Positions 28,928-38,933 of a stretch of DNA of 64,000 bases are shown piece by piece. Under the pieces are notes generated by a model. It saw only the letters and a program-made list of their open reading frames with translations, ran no database searches and had not been told where the DNA came from. Source of the DNA: CAWCKS01 sp963763485. Its GTDB lineage: Bacteria; Pseudomonadota; Alphaproteobacteria; Rhizobiales; Xanthobacteraceae. The stretch is taken from positions 868,001-932,000 of the forward strand of contig CAVXOW010000008.1 of the NCBI GenBank assembly GCA_963763485.1, given 5' to 3'. How positions within the stretch are numbered: position 1 is the stretch's first letter; each line of letters opens with the position of its first letter. The translations under genes were made by a program, and so were the position numbers.

Positions 28928-29031
28928 GCCGGCAGGATCCCAGGCTAAGAAGGTCCTAGAGAATAAGAAAAATAACGCGTCAAAATCGGCGCAGCCGACT
29001 GAGATCACTTCGCTTTTCGGCGATCACCCCG

Positions 29032-29601
29032 TCAGCCGATCGCGATCCGGGTTGTTTTTCCGAGCCTTTTCAGCAGCCGCAGCATCGATCCGCGCGTCAT
29101 GGCGACGCACCCGGCGGTCGGCTGAAATCCGGGCCGCGCCAGATGCAGAAACACTGCGCTGCCGCGCCTGGCAACCCGGGGCCGGGTGTTGTGGTCGATC
29201 TCGACCACGTAGTCATAGAGGTGATCGTCGCGCCTCAGGCGGTCGCCCGGCATGGCGTGCTCAAGCCTGATCGGCCGATTGTAGTGGCGGCTCGAGGGGT
29301 CTTCGCACCAGGCATCGTCTGGCGTGATCGGCCGCGCCGGAAGCTTTGCCTGCGGGCGGCAATGGCGATCCGCCCGCCACCACAGCTGCAGCGGCCGGAA
29401 TGTGCCGCGCGGGGTTCCGCCGTCGCCTTCGAACTTGTTGGCCTTGATGCCGCCGCGGCCGAGCGCGACCGGAATCGCGTTGCCGTCGAGCACGAGCCAG
29501 CCCCGCCGGGGATCGAGCGACGAGCGGCGCACGACGATGGCGCGAACCGGCCGATCACGCTTTAGTGTTTCATAAGTGATTGGCGACAAGGGCTTTCCCA
29601 T
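29032..29601 (-). CDS. L,D-transpeptidase catalytic-domain (YkuD) protein
   Basis: A 189-residue protein with a YkuD domain: GGTPRGTFRPLQLWWRADR, then the catalytic block FLHLARPGFQPTAGCVAMTR (His153, Cys165). No signal peptide or membrane helix is obvious in the frame as called, which is unusual for an enzyme expected to act on periplasmic peptidoglycan; the family also includes uncharacterised members with this layout. It is convergent with yggS and divergent from the OmpR-type regulator. Confidence 0.88.
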   Translation of the reverse strand: MGKPLSPITYETLKRDRPVRAIVVRRSSLDPRRGWLVLDGNAIPVALGRGGIKANKFEGDGGTPRGTFRPLQLWWRADRHCRPQAKLPARPITPDDAWCEDPSSRHYNRPIRLEHAMPGDRLRRDDHLYDYVVEIDHNTRPRVARRGSAVFLHLARPGFQPTAGCVAMTRGSMLRLLKRLGKTTRIAIG

Positions 29602-29787
29602 TCGGACGATGAACTCATGCTTGCGCTCGGAGGCCGGAAAGTTTATTGCGCAGCATCATACGCCCTGACTTGGGCCGTCTGGCCAGTGGGGCCGAACCGG
29701 ATCATCATTTCAAGCTAAGTATTTTCGCATCGTCGCGATGCGCCTTCGGCGCTCAACAAGCGGAAGATACCGGCGGGGAAGGATTGC

Positions 29788-30474
29788 ATGGCGAACGCGC
29801 GCAAAATTTTAATCGTGGACGATGATAGCGATCTCCGCGACGCGCTGGTCGAGCAGCTCTCGCTCCACGAGGAGTTCGAAGCGTCCGCGGTCGATACCGG
29901 CGCGAAAGGCGCGCAGGCCGCCAAGACCAATTCGCCCGATCTCGTGATCATGGATGTCGGCCTGCCCGATACCGATGGCCGTGAGGTCGTGCGCAGCCTG
30001 CGCAAGTCGGGCTTCAAGGCGCCGATCATCATGCTGACCGGGCACGATACCGATTCCGACACCGTGCTCGGGCTCGAGTCCGGCGCCAACGACTATGTCG
30101 CAAAGCCCTTTCGCTTCGCCGTGCTGCTCGCGCGCATCCGCGCGCAGCTGCGCCAGCACGAGGCGAGCGAGGACGCGGTGTTCTCGGTCGGCCACTACAG
30201 CTTTCGCCCCGGCTCAAAACTCCTGGTCGGCGCCAATGCCAAGAAGGTGCGGCTCACCGAGAAGGAGACCGCGATCCTGCGCTTCCTCTACCGCGCCGGG
30301 CAGGCGCCGGTGTCGCGCGAGACGCTGCTGCAGGAGGTGTGGGGTTACAATTCCGGTGTCACCACTCATACCCTCGAGACCCACATCTATCGTCTCAGGC
30401 AGAAGATCGAGGCGGATGCCGCGAGCCCGGCCATCCTGGTGACGGAGTCCGGCGGCTACAAACTTGTGCCGTAG
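29788..30474 (+). CDS. OmpR/PhoB-family response regulator
   Basis: 228 residues. The receiver domain begins KILIVDDDSDLRDALVEQLS, with the acidic triad near 11-13, the phospho-acceptor Asp56 in LVIMDVGLPDTDG, a Thr in IIMLTGHD and Lys in VAKPFRF. The C-terminal winged helix has LTEKETAILRFLYRAG and LLQEVWGYNSGVTTHTLETHIYRLRQKIE. No histidine kinase gene is adjacent, so its partner is elsewhere. The ATG has a GGAAGGATTG site. It is intact. Confidence 0.95.
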   Translation: MANARKILIVDDDSDLRDALVEQLSLHEEFEASAVDTGAKGAQAAKTNSPDLVIMDVGLPDTDGREVVRSLRKSGFKAPIIMLTGHDTDSDTVLGLESGANDYVAKPFRFAVLLARIRAQLRQHEASEDAVFSVGHYSFRPGSKLLVGANAKKVRLTEKETAILRFLYRAGQAPVSRETLLQEVWGYNSGVTTHTLETHIYRLRQKIEADAASPAILVTESGGYKLVP

Positions 30475-30551
30475 GCGATTTCGCCTTTCCTCGTCTCCGC
30501 GAACTGTTTTAGCTTCGCTGAATCGGCGCTATCCATCCGCCGCTGTTTTGT

Positions 30552-30597
30552 GCATGTCCTTTTCGTAAAGCCGGTATCCATTGTTCCGGGACATGCC
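30552..30597. repeat. Palindromic repeat, family A (short form)
   Basis: GCATGTCCTTTTCGTAAAGC, CGGTATCCATT and GTTCCGGGACATGC form a degenerate inverted repeat. Its right arm contains an ATG in frame with the next gene, which could mislead start calling. Confidence 0.65.
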
Positions 30598-30619
30598 TCT
30601 TCGAGGTCGCGCGTTCCGC

Positions 30620-31066
30620 ATGTCGATTGAAGACGACGTCAACCTGCTCGCCACCGTGCCGACGTTGCGGCTGATGGGGATCGAGGCCTTGCGCGTGCTT
30701 GCGATCGGGTCGGAAGTCCGCGTCGTCAACCGTGACGAGACGCTGTTTCGCGCCGGTGACGCCGCCGATTGCGGCTTTGTCGTCCGCGATGGCGCGATCC
30801 GGGTCTCGAGCGAAGAAGGCGGCTATCGCGATGTCGTCGCCGGTCCCGGCGATCTGATTGGCGAACTCGCGCTCGTGGTCGAGATCAAGCGTCCCGCAAA
30901 CGCGGTTGCGATTGTCGATTCCACCGTGATCCGGATTTCGCGCAGTCTGTTCCAGCGCGTACTCGAGGGCCATCCCGACGCTGCGTCGCGGCTACGCGAC
31001 TATTTCGCGAGCCGCGCGAGCCAGGCCGCGAGCGAGATGCTCACCGCAAGCGGGAAGCTGAGTTAG
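30620..31066 (+). CDS. Single-domain cyclic-nucleotide-binding protein
   Basis: 148 residues comprising one cNMP-binding beta-roll: VRVVNRDETLFRAGDAADCG, FVVRDGAIRVSS, then the phosphate-binding cassette region GPGDLIGELALVVEIKRPANAVAI and VIRISRSLFQRVLEGHPDAA. There is no HTH domain, so it is not a Crp-type regulator by itself. The ATG at 30620 (MSIEDDVNLLATVPT) is chosen; the ATG at 30581 lies in the repeat. It follows the response regulator on the same strand. Confidence 0.88.
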   Translation: MSIEDDVNLLATVPTLRLMGIEALRVLAIGSEVRVVNRDETLFRAGDAADCGFVVRDGAIRVSSEEGGYRDVVAGPGDLIGELALVVEIKRPANAVAIVDSTVIRISRSLFQRVLEGHPDAASRLRDYFASRASQAASEMLTASGKLS

Positions 31067-31105
31067 CTTTTTGGTTTTCGCCGCCTTCGCGGGGACGACA
31101 GTAGC

Positions 31106-31922
31106 TCAAACCTCGACCGCGCACACGACAGGCACGTGGTCTGACGGGCGGCTCCAGCCGCGCGCATCGCGCAGGATTCTGAAATCTTGCACGCGTTCAC
31201 CCAGGGCGCGCGACACCCAGATGTGATCGAGCCGGCGCCCGCGGTTCGAACTCGACCCAATCGGCGGCGCGGTAGCTCCACCAGGTATAGATCTTCTCTG
31301 GTTCCGGAATGCGCGCGCGGGCGACGTCGACCCAGGCACCGCGCGCCTTGATGCCGAGCAGCTTCTCGCACTCGATCGGGGTGTGCGAGACGATGTTCAG
31401 CAGCTGCTTGTGCGACCACACGTCGTGTTCGTGCGGCGCCACGTTGAGGTCGCCGACCAGCACGCAATGCTGGTCGGCTCCGGGATGAATCGAATCGCGC
31501 GAAAACATCTCGTCGAGAAAGGCGAGCTTGTGCGCGAATTTCGGATTGAGCGCCGGATCAGGAATGTCGCCACCGGCCGGAACGTAGAAATTCTCGATGC
31601 GGAGCGGTGCGGCGAGCGCGGCTTTCTCGCCGAGTGTGACGCTGACGTGGCGCGCGTCGATGCGATCGCAGAAATTCGTCAGCTCGACGCGGTCGAACGG
31701 GACACGGCCGATCGTTGCAACGCCGTGATAGCCCTTCTGCCCGTTCAGCGCGATGTGCTCGTAGCCGAGCCGCTTGAAGCGCTTGGCCGGAAACGCGTCA
31801 TCGGGACACTTGGTCTCCTGCAGGCACAGCACGTCGGGCCTGACCGCCTTGATGAATTTCGCCACGCTGTCGATGCGCAGCCGCACCGAGTTGATGTTCC
31901 AGGTGGCGATGGTCAGGCGCAT
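31106..31922 (-). CDS. xth: Exodeoxyribonuclease III (one apparent frameshift)
   Basis: AP endonuclease/3' repair exonuclease of the ExoIII/APE1 family, about 271 residues. Motifs: MRLTIATWNINSVRLR (catalytic Asn), CLQETKCPDDAFP (metal Glu), GYHGVATIG, NFYVPAGGDIPDPALNPKFA, VLVGDLNVAPHEHDVW and the C-terminal DHIWVSRAL and SDHVPVVC (catalytic Asp-His). The frame breaks near 31249-31252; removing one base gives NRGRRLDHIWVS. The start at 31922 matches the family; upstream in-frame codons are in a repeat. Confidence 0.95.
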
Positions 31923-31960
31923 TTGCGAAACAAATTCAATGTCAAAGAGACGTCCGGCTG

Positions 31961-32047
31961 TCATGGCCGGGCTTGACACGGCCATCTCGATCAGGGGCGC
32001 AGTGCCTTCCTAAGCGAGATGCCCGGCACAAGGCCGGGCATGACAAG
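31961..32047. repeat. Palindromic repeat, family D (inverted copy)
   Basis: TCATGGCCGGGCTTGACACG, GCCATCTCGATCAGGGGCGC, AGTGCCTTCCTAAGCGAGAT and GCCCGGCACAAGGCCGGGCA is the reverse of the element at 8535-8625. It separates lolA from xth. Confidence 0.85.
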
Positions 32048-32078
32048 AGAAGGACGATTGAAACGAGTGCAAGCAAAA

Positions 32079-33065
32079 TCAATGCGGCGTGTCGTTGGTG
32101 TTGTATTGCGTGAAGTCGATCTTGAACATGTCAGGATCAGCCTTCTTGGTGGTGTTGAGATTGTAGACCGCGATCGTGGTGTCGAAGCCCTGCGGATCGG
32201 TGATCGTCCACTGCTTGAGCTGCATGTCCTTGGCGCCGAACATCAGTGTGAGGCGATTGGTGCCGATCAGCGCCTGCTTTTCCTCGATCGTGATTGTCGC
32301 GAAGGTATCGTCTGCGCTGACATTGACGACGTTGGTGTCGGTCAACAGGTCGATGCGGTCGGACAACAGATAGCGCAGCGGCGTCTGCGACAGCGGATAG
32401 ATGTCCTGCGTCCGCAGCTTCTGGTCGCGGATCGCCATCGTTGTGCCGTCGGAGATGATGTCGAGTGGCGAGGGCGGATCATACTGGAAGTGGACCTTGC
32501 CCGGCTTCTGGATGACGAAATCGCCGGTGATCTTGGCGCCATTCGGGCCGACCTGGACGAAATTGCCCGACAGCGTCGAGATCGACGACAGATAAGCGCT
32601 CATCTTCGCCGCGAGTGCCCGCTGGTTGGCGTCGAAGGTGATGGTCGGGCCGCCAAAGCCGAACAGCTTTCGCGGATCGGGCAGCAGCGATTGCGGCGGC
32701 TGTTGCTGTTGCGAGGCTTGCGGCGGCGGCTGCGGCCGCACCACTGGCGGCGCGACCGCCGCTGGCGGAGTTCCGGCATAGGTCGGCGAGCTTGATGCAG
32801 TGGCAGACGGCGTGCTGTCGGCTGGAACTGCGGCGCCACGCGCCTTCGGTGCAGGCTTCGGCAGCGGGATCGTTTCGGCGCGCGCACCGGCGATTGCAGT
32901 TATCACCAGGACGGCCAGCGCGGCGCGCGAAAGCAATCGCGTCGCGGACGCGCGCTGACATGCGCTGGTGATCTGCCTGTCCAAAATCTGACGTCCCCTG
33001 CTATTGACGCTCGCGGCTATCCGGCGGCTGTGGCGATTTCGCGGCTCCGGCAGGCGCCGCTTCAT
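32079..33065 (-). CDS. lolA: Outer-membrane lipoprotein carrier LolA-like protein
   Basis: A secreted LolA-fold protein (periplasmic shuttle of lipoproteins from LolCDE to LolB). A hydrophobic export segment RLLSRAALAVLVITAIAGARA ends near residue 63, then a Pro/Ala/Gln-rich linker of about 70 residues, then the fold: LAAKMSAYLSSISTLSGNFV, QKPGKVHFQYDPPSPLDIIS, DGTTMAIRDQKLRTQDIYPL and LKQWTITDPQGFDTTIAVYN. The start at 33065 would put the signal 43 residues in, so the true start is probably further in; none of the internal candidates is a clear ATG. It follows ftsK by 15 bp, a usual alphaproteobacterial pair. Confidence 0.88.
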   Translation of the reverse strand: MKRRLPEPRNRHSRRIAASVNSRGRQILDRQITSACQRASATRLLSRAALAVLVITAIAGARAETIPLPKPAPKARGAAVPADSTPSATASSSPTYAGTPPAAVAPPVVRPQPPPQASQQQQPPQSLLPDPRKLFGFGGPTITFDANQRALAAKMSAYLSSISTLSGNFVQVGPNGAKITGDFVIQKPGKVHFQYDPPSPLDIISDGTTMAIRDQKLRTQDIYPLSQTPLRYLLSDRIDLLTDTNVVNVSADDTFATITIEEKQALIGTNRLTLMFGAKDMQLKQWTITDPQGFDTTIAVYNLNTTKKADPDMFKIDFTQYNTNDTPH

Positions 33066-33080
33066 GATGTGATCGGGCGC

Positions 33081-35544
33081 TCAAAAGCGACCTTCTTCCT
33101 CCGGCACCAGAATCTCGCGCTTTCCGGCGTGATTGGCCGCGCCGACGATGCCCTCGTCTTCCATGCGTTCCATCAGCGAGGCGGCCCGGTTGTAACCGAT
33201 CTGCAACCGGCGCTGGATGTAGCTGGTCGACGCCTTGCGATCGCGTTTGACGATCTGCACGGCCTGCGCGAACAGGTCGCCCTCGCCGCCCCCGCCCATC
33301 GCGGTCGAAATCGAACACCGCTTGGTCGTCCTCGCCCTCCTCTTCGGCGGTGACCGCTTCGAGATATTCGGGAGTACCTTGCGCCTTGAGGTGCCTTACG
33401 ACCTTCTCGACTTCCTCGTCGGAAACGAACGGGCCGTGGACGCGGCTGATGCGGCCGCCGCCGGCCATGTAGAGCATGTCGCCCTGGCCGAGCAGCTGTT
33501 CGGCGCCCATCTCGCCGAGGATGGTGCGGCTGTCGATCCTCGATGTGACCTGGAAGGAGATGCGGGTCGGGAAGTTTGCCTTGATGGTGCCGGTGATGAC
33601 GTCGACCGACGGCCGTTGCGTCGCGAGCACGACATGCAGGCCCGCGGCGCGCGCCATCTGCGCCAGCCGCTGCACCGTGCCTTCGATGTCCTTGCCGGCG
33701 ACCATCATCAGGTCGGCCATCTCGTCGACGATGATCACGATGTAAGGCAGCGGCTCGAGGTCGAGCTTCTCTTCCTCGTAGATCGCCTTGCCGGTCTCCT
33801 TGTCGAAGCCGGTGTGAACGGTGCGCGTCAGCTCCTCGCCCTTGGCGCGTGCGTCGGCAAGGCGGGCATTGTAGCCGTCGATGTTGCGCACGCCGAGCTT
33901 CGACATCTTCTTGTAGCGTTCCTCCATCTCGCGCACGGCCCACTTCAGCGCGACGACCGCTTTCTTCGGGTCGGTCACCACAGGGGTCAGCAGGTGCGGG
34001 ATGCCGTCATAGACCGAAAGTTCGAGCATCTTCGGATCGACCATGATCAGCCGGCACTGGTTGGGCGTGAGCCGGTACAGCAGGCTCAGGATCATGGTGT
34101 TGATCGCGACCGATTTGCCGGAGCCGGTGGTGCCGGCGATCAACAGATGCGGCATGCGCGCGAGGTCGACGATCACGGGCTCGCCGCCGATGGTCTTGCC
34201 GAGGCACAGCGGGAGCTTTGCGATCAACTCGGTGTTTTCCTTCGCGGCCAGCAGCTCGCGCAGGTAAACCTTCTCGCGATGATCGTTGGGCAACTCGATG
34301 CCGATGGCGTTGCGGCCCGGTACGACGGCGACGCGTGCGGCCAGCGCGCTCATCGAGCGGGCAATGTCGTCTGCAAGTCCGATCACGCGCGACGATTTGA
34401 TGCCGGGCGCCGGTTCGAGCTCGTAGAGCGTCACCACCGGACCGGGGTGCGCATTGGTGATTTCGCCGCGCACGCCGAAATCCTGCAGCACGGCTTCGAG
34501 TGACTTGGCGTTCTCCTGCAGCACGCTGTCGCTCAAGGTGAAGCGATCGGCGGCGCGTGGTGCGGTCAGCAGCGAAACTGCGGGCAGCGTAAAGTTGCCG
34601 TTCCTCTTCGGCGCCGGTGCGCGCGGCGCTCGCTTGCGCGGCGCACGGGCGGCGGGCTCGTCGTCCTCCTCATCTTCCCCTTCAACAGCCTCGTCGTCCT
34701 CGTCGAAGCCGCTTGCCGCTGGTGCCAGGCCTGGCGCGCCATGTTCGCCGAGGTTCGGTTCGCGGCGATCGAATTGCGCGACCCGCTTCGGTACCTGAGC
34801 GCTGACCATCCAGCGATAGATCGCGGCAAAGGCCCGGCCGACCCGTGCTTTTGTGCTCAGCAAGGCATGCGCGATCATGCCGAGCGAGACGCCGCCGTCC
34901 GCTTCGTCCTCGCCGTCAGCCGCCGGCTCCTGTTCGACCTCTTCTTCCTCATTATCCTCGTCGGGGATTCTGGCCTTCGATCCAGCGCCGCTCGCGACCA
35001 CGAACAGTGCCGCAGTCGCCGCACCAAAGATCAGGCCAAAGCCGATCCGTTGCAGGATGCCGGTGGCACCGAACAACGCGGCCGGCAAGCGCAGCAGGGC
35101 ATCACCGGCGACGCCCCCAAGCCCGGTCGGCAGTGGCCAGGAACCGGTGCGCGCAAAGCAGCTGGCGAAACCCGCGGCGAACAGCGTCGCCAGCAACCAG
35201 GCCGCAACGCGCAAGGCTTCGCGATCGAAATGGCGGTGCGTGAGCAAGCGCCAGCCCCAGATCGCAACGGGCAAGATCAGCATGATCGAGCCCAGACCGA
35301 GGATCTGCATCAACAGGTCGGCGCCGATCGCACCGGGATAGCCGAGGATGTTGTGGATCGGTTTCGAGGTTGCGTGGCTGAGACTCGGATCCTGAACGGA
35401 CCAGGTAATGAACGCAGCGGCACCCGCGCTCGCCAGCGCGATCATGACGAGGCCGGCGAACTCGCGCACGCGGCGCACCAGCATCTCCCGGATCGCGTCC
35501 GGCAGTCGATCTGAGAATGGTAACACGCGTTCGATTACACTCAT
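33081..35544 (-). CDS. ftsK: DNA translocase FtsK (one apparent frameshift near the 3' end)
   Basis: A septal DNA pump that clears the division site and activates XerCD at dif. Four N-terminal membrane helices (residues 25-195) are followed by an acidic/basic linker rich in EDEE and APRKRAPRAPAP, then the motor: HLLIAGTTGSGKSVAINTMI (Walker A), IIVDEMADLMM (Walker B), VLATQRPSVDVITGTIKANF, GRISRVHGPFVSD. A break near 33295-33303 separates the C-terminal gamma winged helix, seen as VQIVKRDRKASTSYIQRRLQ and ERMEDEGIVGAANHAGKREIL. Total is about 820 residues. It starts 3 bp after the aminotransferase gene ends. Confidence 0.96.
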
Positions 35545-35547
35545 GCG

Positions 35548-36753
35548 CTAGCCCAACACCTCGACAATGCGATGCAACGCTTCGGCTGTGGTCTCGCTGT
35601 CCTGAACCAGCGCCAGGCGGATGTAGCCTTTGCCGGGGTTGGAGCCGTCGGGCTGCTGGCGCGCGAGGTAAGAGCCCGGCACCACGCGCACGCCGGCTTG
35701 CTTGTAGAGCTTCAGCGCAATCTCTTCGTCACCGCCGAGGTTCGAGACGTCGAGCCAGACGCAGAAGCCACCGGCCGGGCGCGTGTAGCCGAAGCGACCG
35801 CCGAGAATCTGGTCGGCAAGATCGAATTTGATCTTGTAGAGGCGCCGGTTCTCCTCGACATGCGCTTCGTCGTCGTAGCAGGCGACCGCGACTTGCTGCA
35901 GCGGCACCGGTACCTGCGGAGCCGCGACATTGCGCAGTTCGTGGAACGCGGTGAGGAAGCCCTTGTCGCCGGCGACAAAGCCGACGCGCATGCCGGGCAG
36001 GTTCGAGCGCTTCGAGAGCGAGTTGAACGCCACGACGTTCTTGTAGTCGGGCCCGCCTGCTTCCAGCACGCTGCCGGGCGCCGTCTTGCCGGTGTAAACT
36101 TCCGAATAGCATTCGTCGCTGAAGATCAGGAAGCCGTGGCGGTCGGCGAGCGTCTTCAGCTGGGCGAAGTAAGCCGGTGTCGCGATGGTGCCCTGCGGAT
36201 TGGCAGGCGAAGCGATGTAGAACGCAACGGTGCGCGCCAGCAGGCTCTCAGGGATGGCGTCGAGATCCGGAAGAAAGCCGTGCTCCTGCGTCGCCGGCAG
36301 CACCACGGTCTCGCAGCCGGCAGTCTCGGCGCCGGCGCCGTAAACCGGGTAGAACGGGTTCGGCATCAGGATCGCCGGCTTGCCCTTGCGTGGCGCGACG
36401 TAGCGCTGCGCCGAGATCGCGGCAAAGAACAGGCCTTCGCGGCTGCCGTTGAGCACGAGGACCTCGCTCTCGGGATCGAGTGGGCGTGGCAGCTTGAAGC
36501 GTCGCGACAGCCAGCTCGCTGCGGCCTTTCGGAAAGCATCGATGCCCTTGGCAATCGGGTAGCGGCCGAATTCGGCGGTATATTTGGCCAGGACGGGGCC
36601 GACGAAATCGGGGACCGGGTGCTGTGGCTCGCCAAGCGATAGCGAGATCAAGGGCTTGCCGGGGTCGTGGCCGGCCAAGAGCTCGGCCAGCCGCGCGAAC
36701 GGAGATCGCGCACGCTCGGGGGCTGCCGCATTCGAAGGAGGATTACCCGACAT
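35548..36753 (-). CDS. Class I/II PLP-dependent aminotransferase (DapC-like)
   Basis: A 401-residue fold-type I aminotransferase. LISLSLGEPQHPVPDFVGPV, GRYPIAKGIDAFRKAAASWL, IASPANPQGTIATPAYFAQL, GFLIFSDECYSEVYTG and NSLSKRSNLPGMRVGFVAGD (PLP-binding Lys) are the family landmarks. It resembles N-succinyl-diaminopimelate aminotransferases, but substrate cannot be fixed from sequence. The start MSGNPPSNAAAPERAR at 36753 is chosen over 36813. It is the first gene of a run aminotransferase-ftsK-lolA. Confidence 0.88.
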   Translation of the reverse strand: MSGNPPSNAAAPERARSPFARLAELLAGHDPGKPLISLSLGEPQHPVPDFVGPVLAKYTAEFGRYPIAKGIDAFRKAAASWLSRRFKLPRPLDPESEVLVLNGSREGLFFAAISAQRYVAPRKGKPAILMPNPFYPVYGAGAETAGCETVVLPATQEHGFLPDLDAIPESLLARTVAFYIASPANPQGTIATPAYFAQLKTLADRHGFLIFSDECYSEVYTGKTAPGSVLEAGGPDYKNVVAFNSLSKRSNLPGMRVGFVAGDKGFLTAFHELRNVAAPQVPVPLQQVAVACYDDEAHVEENRRLYKIKFDLADQILGGRFGYTRPAGGFCVWLDVSNLGGDEEIALKLYKQAGVRVVPGSYLARQQPDGSNPGKGYIRLALVQDSETTAEALHRIVEVLG

Positions 36754-36876
36754 TGCAAACGCCAATAGTTCCATGACCCGCGGCCGTCGCGGGAATGGAG
36801 CGGCTTTTACCATAGTGAGGGCGAGGTTAAGACCCGTTTAACCATCGGTTGGACGCCGGCAAAAGCCTTTAAATTG

Positions 36877-36924
36877 GCGCATGTCCTGACGGAAAACCGG
36901 TTCCCAATTTTCCGGGACAGGCGC
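36877..36924. repeat. Palindromic repeat, family A (short form)
   Basis: GGCGCATGTCCTGACGGAAA, ACCGGTTCCCA and ATTTTCCGGGACAGGCGC; inverted arms GTCC...GGAAAA / TTTTCCGGGAC. It lies between the amtB terminator and the aminotransferase promoter region. Confidence 0.7.
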
Positions 36925-36933
36925 ACGGCCGTC

Positions 36934-36976
36934 CGAAAAAAAGTGAAGGGCCCCAGCTTGCGCTGGAGCCCTTCGA
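36934..36976 (-). terminator. Rho-independent terminator of the glnK-amtB operon
   Basis: On the minus strand, AAGGGCTCCAGCG, a CAAG loop region and CTGGGGCCCTT form a long GC stem followed by CACTTTTTTTCGG, a 7-T tract. It lies about 115 bp past the amtB stop at 37090 and is the clearest intrinsic terminator in the window. Confidence 0.9.
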
Positions 36977-37021
36977 ACGGACGGGGCATTGCCGGGTTTG
37001 TGCCCCAACCGCTTAACGCTT

Positions 37022-37070
37022 GAGCATGATCCGGAAAAGTGGAGACCGGTTTTCCGAACAGATCATGCTC
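37022..37070. repeat. Palindromic repeat, family A (canonical copy)
   Basis: GAGCATGATCCGGAAAAGTG, GAGACCGG and TTTTCCGAACAGATCATGCTC make a near-perfect 49-bp inverted repeat, the cleanest copy of family A here, 19 bp past the amtB stop. Confidence 0.85.
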
Positions 37071-37089
37071 GACAACGAGTCCTATGCAA

Positions 37090-38554
37090 TTACTGGACCG
37101 CCTCGCCATGCAGGGCGATGTCCAGGCCTTCGCGTTCCACGTCCTCGGTGACCCGCAGCCCAATCGTGGCCTTGATGATGCCGAGGATGATGGCCGTGCC
37201 GACCGCGTCATAGACGATGACGATGCCGATGCCGATCAGCTGGTTGATGACCTGGCCGGGGTTGCCCTCGATCGCGCCGGCGGTGCCGCCGTACTGCGAG
37301 ATCGCGAACACGCCGGTCAGGATCGCGCCGACGATGCCGCCCACGCCGTGGACGCCGAAGCAGTCGAGCGCGTCGTCATAGCCGAACATGTGCTTGAGGC
37401 CCGTGGCGCCCCAGTAGCACAGCACGCCAGCGGCGACGCCGATCACGATCGATCCGACCGGGCCGACGTAACCGGACGCTGGCGTGATGGCGACGAGGCC
37501 GGCGACCGCACCGGAGGCGATACCGACAACGGTCGGCTTGCCGCGCACGATCCACTCGACGAACATCCAGGCCAGCGCCGCAACCGCGGTCGCGATCTGG
37601 GTCACCGTCATCGCCATGCCGGCCTGCAGGCCTGCGGTAACAGCCGAACCCGCGTTGAAGCCGAACCAGCCGACCCACAGCAGCGAGGCGCCGATGAAGG
37701 TCAGCACCATGTTGTGGGCGGGGCCCGCGTCCTTGCGCTTGCCGAGCATCAGGCGCGCAGACGAGACCGGAGACACCAGCGTTGATGTGCACGACCGTGC
37801 CGCCGGCGAAGTCGAGCACCTTGGCGAGCGCGGCGTCGTTGCCGGCGTTCAGCAGGCCGTCAGTCGACCACACCATGTGTGCGATCGGCGCGTAGACGAA
37901 GATCGCCCACAGGCCCATGTACCAGAGCATTGCCGAGAACTTCATGCGCTCGGCGAACGCACCGGCGATCAGCGCAGGCGTGATGATCGCGAACGTCATC
38001 TGGAAGCACATGTAGACAGTTTCGGGGATCGTCACGGCGAGGCCGTTCGGATTGCCGACGCTGTTGGCGATGTCGCTGACGATGCCCTGCAGGAACAGTC
38101 GCGATGTGCCGCCGATGTATGGAGAGCCCGGTGTGAACGCCAGCGTGTAGGTGACGCAGGCGAAGATCACGGTGACGAGACAGGTGACGGCAAAGCTCGT
38201 CATCACTGTGTCGCCGACGTTCTTCTTGCGCACCATGCCGCCGTAGAACAGGCCGAGGCCGGGGATCGTCATCATCAGCACGAGCGCGACCGAGGTCAGC
38301 ATCCACGCGGTGTCGCCGGAATTCGGCGAGCACTTCTCGGTCACGGCCTGCTTCGGATCGGTGCTGGCGGCGCAGGCGGGAGTTGCCGGAGCCGCGGCCG
38401 GTGTGGCATCGGCCGGCTTGTCGCTCGCGGCAGCCGGCGCTGCGGCCGTCTGAGCGAACGAGACGCTATTTGCACCGACGCTCAGGACGAGCGCGAGAAA
38501 TAGACTGAGCGCAACAGCAAGCACGCCAGCCCGATAGGGACGTTTCAACGTCAT
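37090..38554 (-). CDS. amtB: Ammonium transporter AmtB, copy 1 (one apparent frameshift)
   Basis: A trimeric inner-membrane ammonium channel of about 487 residues. A signal peptide and a Pro/Ala/Thr-rich extension of about 50 residues (SDKPADATPAAAPATPACAA) precede GDTAWMLTSVALVLMMTIPG and LGLFYGGMVRKKN. Later marks are FAIITPALIAGAFAERMKF, FAGGTVVHINAGVSGLV, GWFGFNAGSA, TPASGYVGPVGSIVIG and FGVHGVGGIVGAILTGVFA, with the conserved pore histidines in the last motifs. The frame breaks near 37752-37756; removing one base gives VCALMLGKRKDAG. Start at 38554 has an AGGAGTTATTCAAG leader. It follows glnK copy 1 by 40 bp. Confidence 0.95.
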
Positions 38555-38594
38555 CTTGAATAACTCCTGATAAAAGTAAGAGGAAGGCCGAGGA

Positions 38595-38933
38595 TCAGAG
38601 CGCGGCAGCGTCTGCCTCGCCGGTGCGAATCCGCACGGCGTGGTCAAGCCCGATTACGAAGATTTTGCCGTCACCGATCTGCCCGGTCTTGGCGGCGTTG
38701 GTGATGGCTTCGATGGTCTTGTCGACCTGATCGGACGCGACCGCGACCTCGATCTTGATTTTCGGCAGGAAGCTGACGGCGTACTCGGCGCCACGATAGA
38801 TTTCGGTGTGGCCCTTCTGTCGGCCGTAGCCTTTCACTTCCGTCACCGTGAGGCCGTGAACGCCAATGGCGGTCAGGGCATCGCGGACCTCTTCCAACTT
38901 GAATGGCTTGATTATCGCCATAACAATTTTCAT
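38595..38933 (-). CDS. glnK: PII signal-transduction protein GlnK, copy 1
   Basis: A 112-residue PII protein that blocks AmtB when nitrogen is plentiful. MKIVMAIIKPFKLEEVRDAL, the T-loop GYGRQKGHTEIYRGAEYAVS with the uridylylation Tyr51, and the B/C loops TGQIGDGKIFVI and AVRIRTGE are all present. It heads the glnK-amtB unit and is intact. Nitrogen (NtrC/sigma-54) control is likely from the family, but I found no convincing -24/-12 element. Confidence 0.95.
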   Translation of the reverse strand: MKIVMAIIKPFKLEEVRDALTAIGVHGLTVTEVKGYGRQKGHTEIYRGAEYAVSFLPKIKIEVAVASDQVDKTIEAITNAAKTGQIGDGKIFVIGLDHAVRIRTGEADAAAL

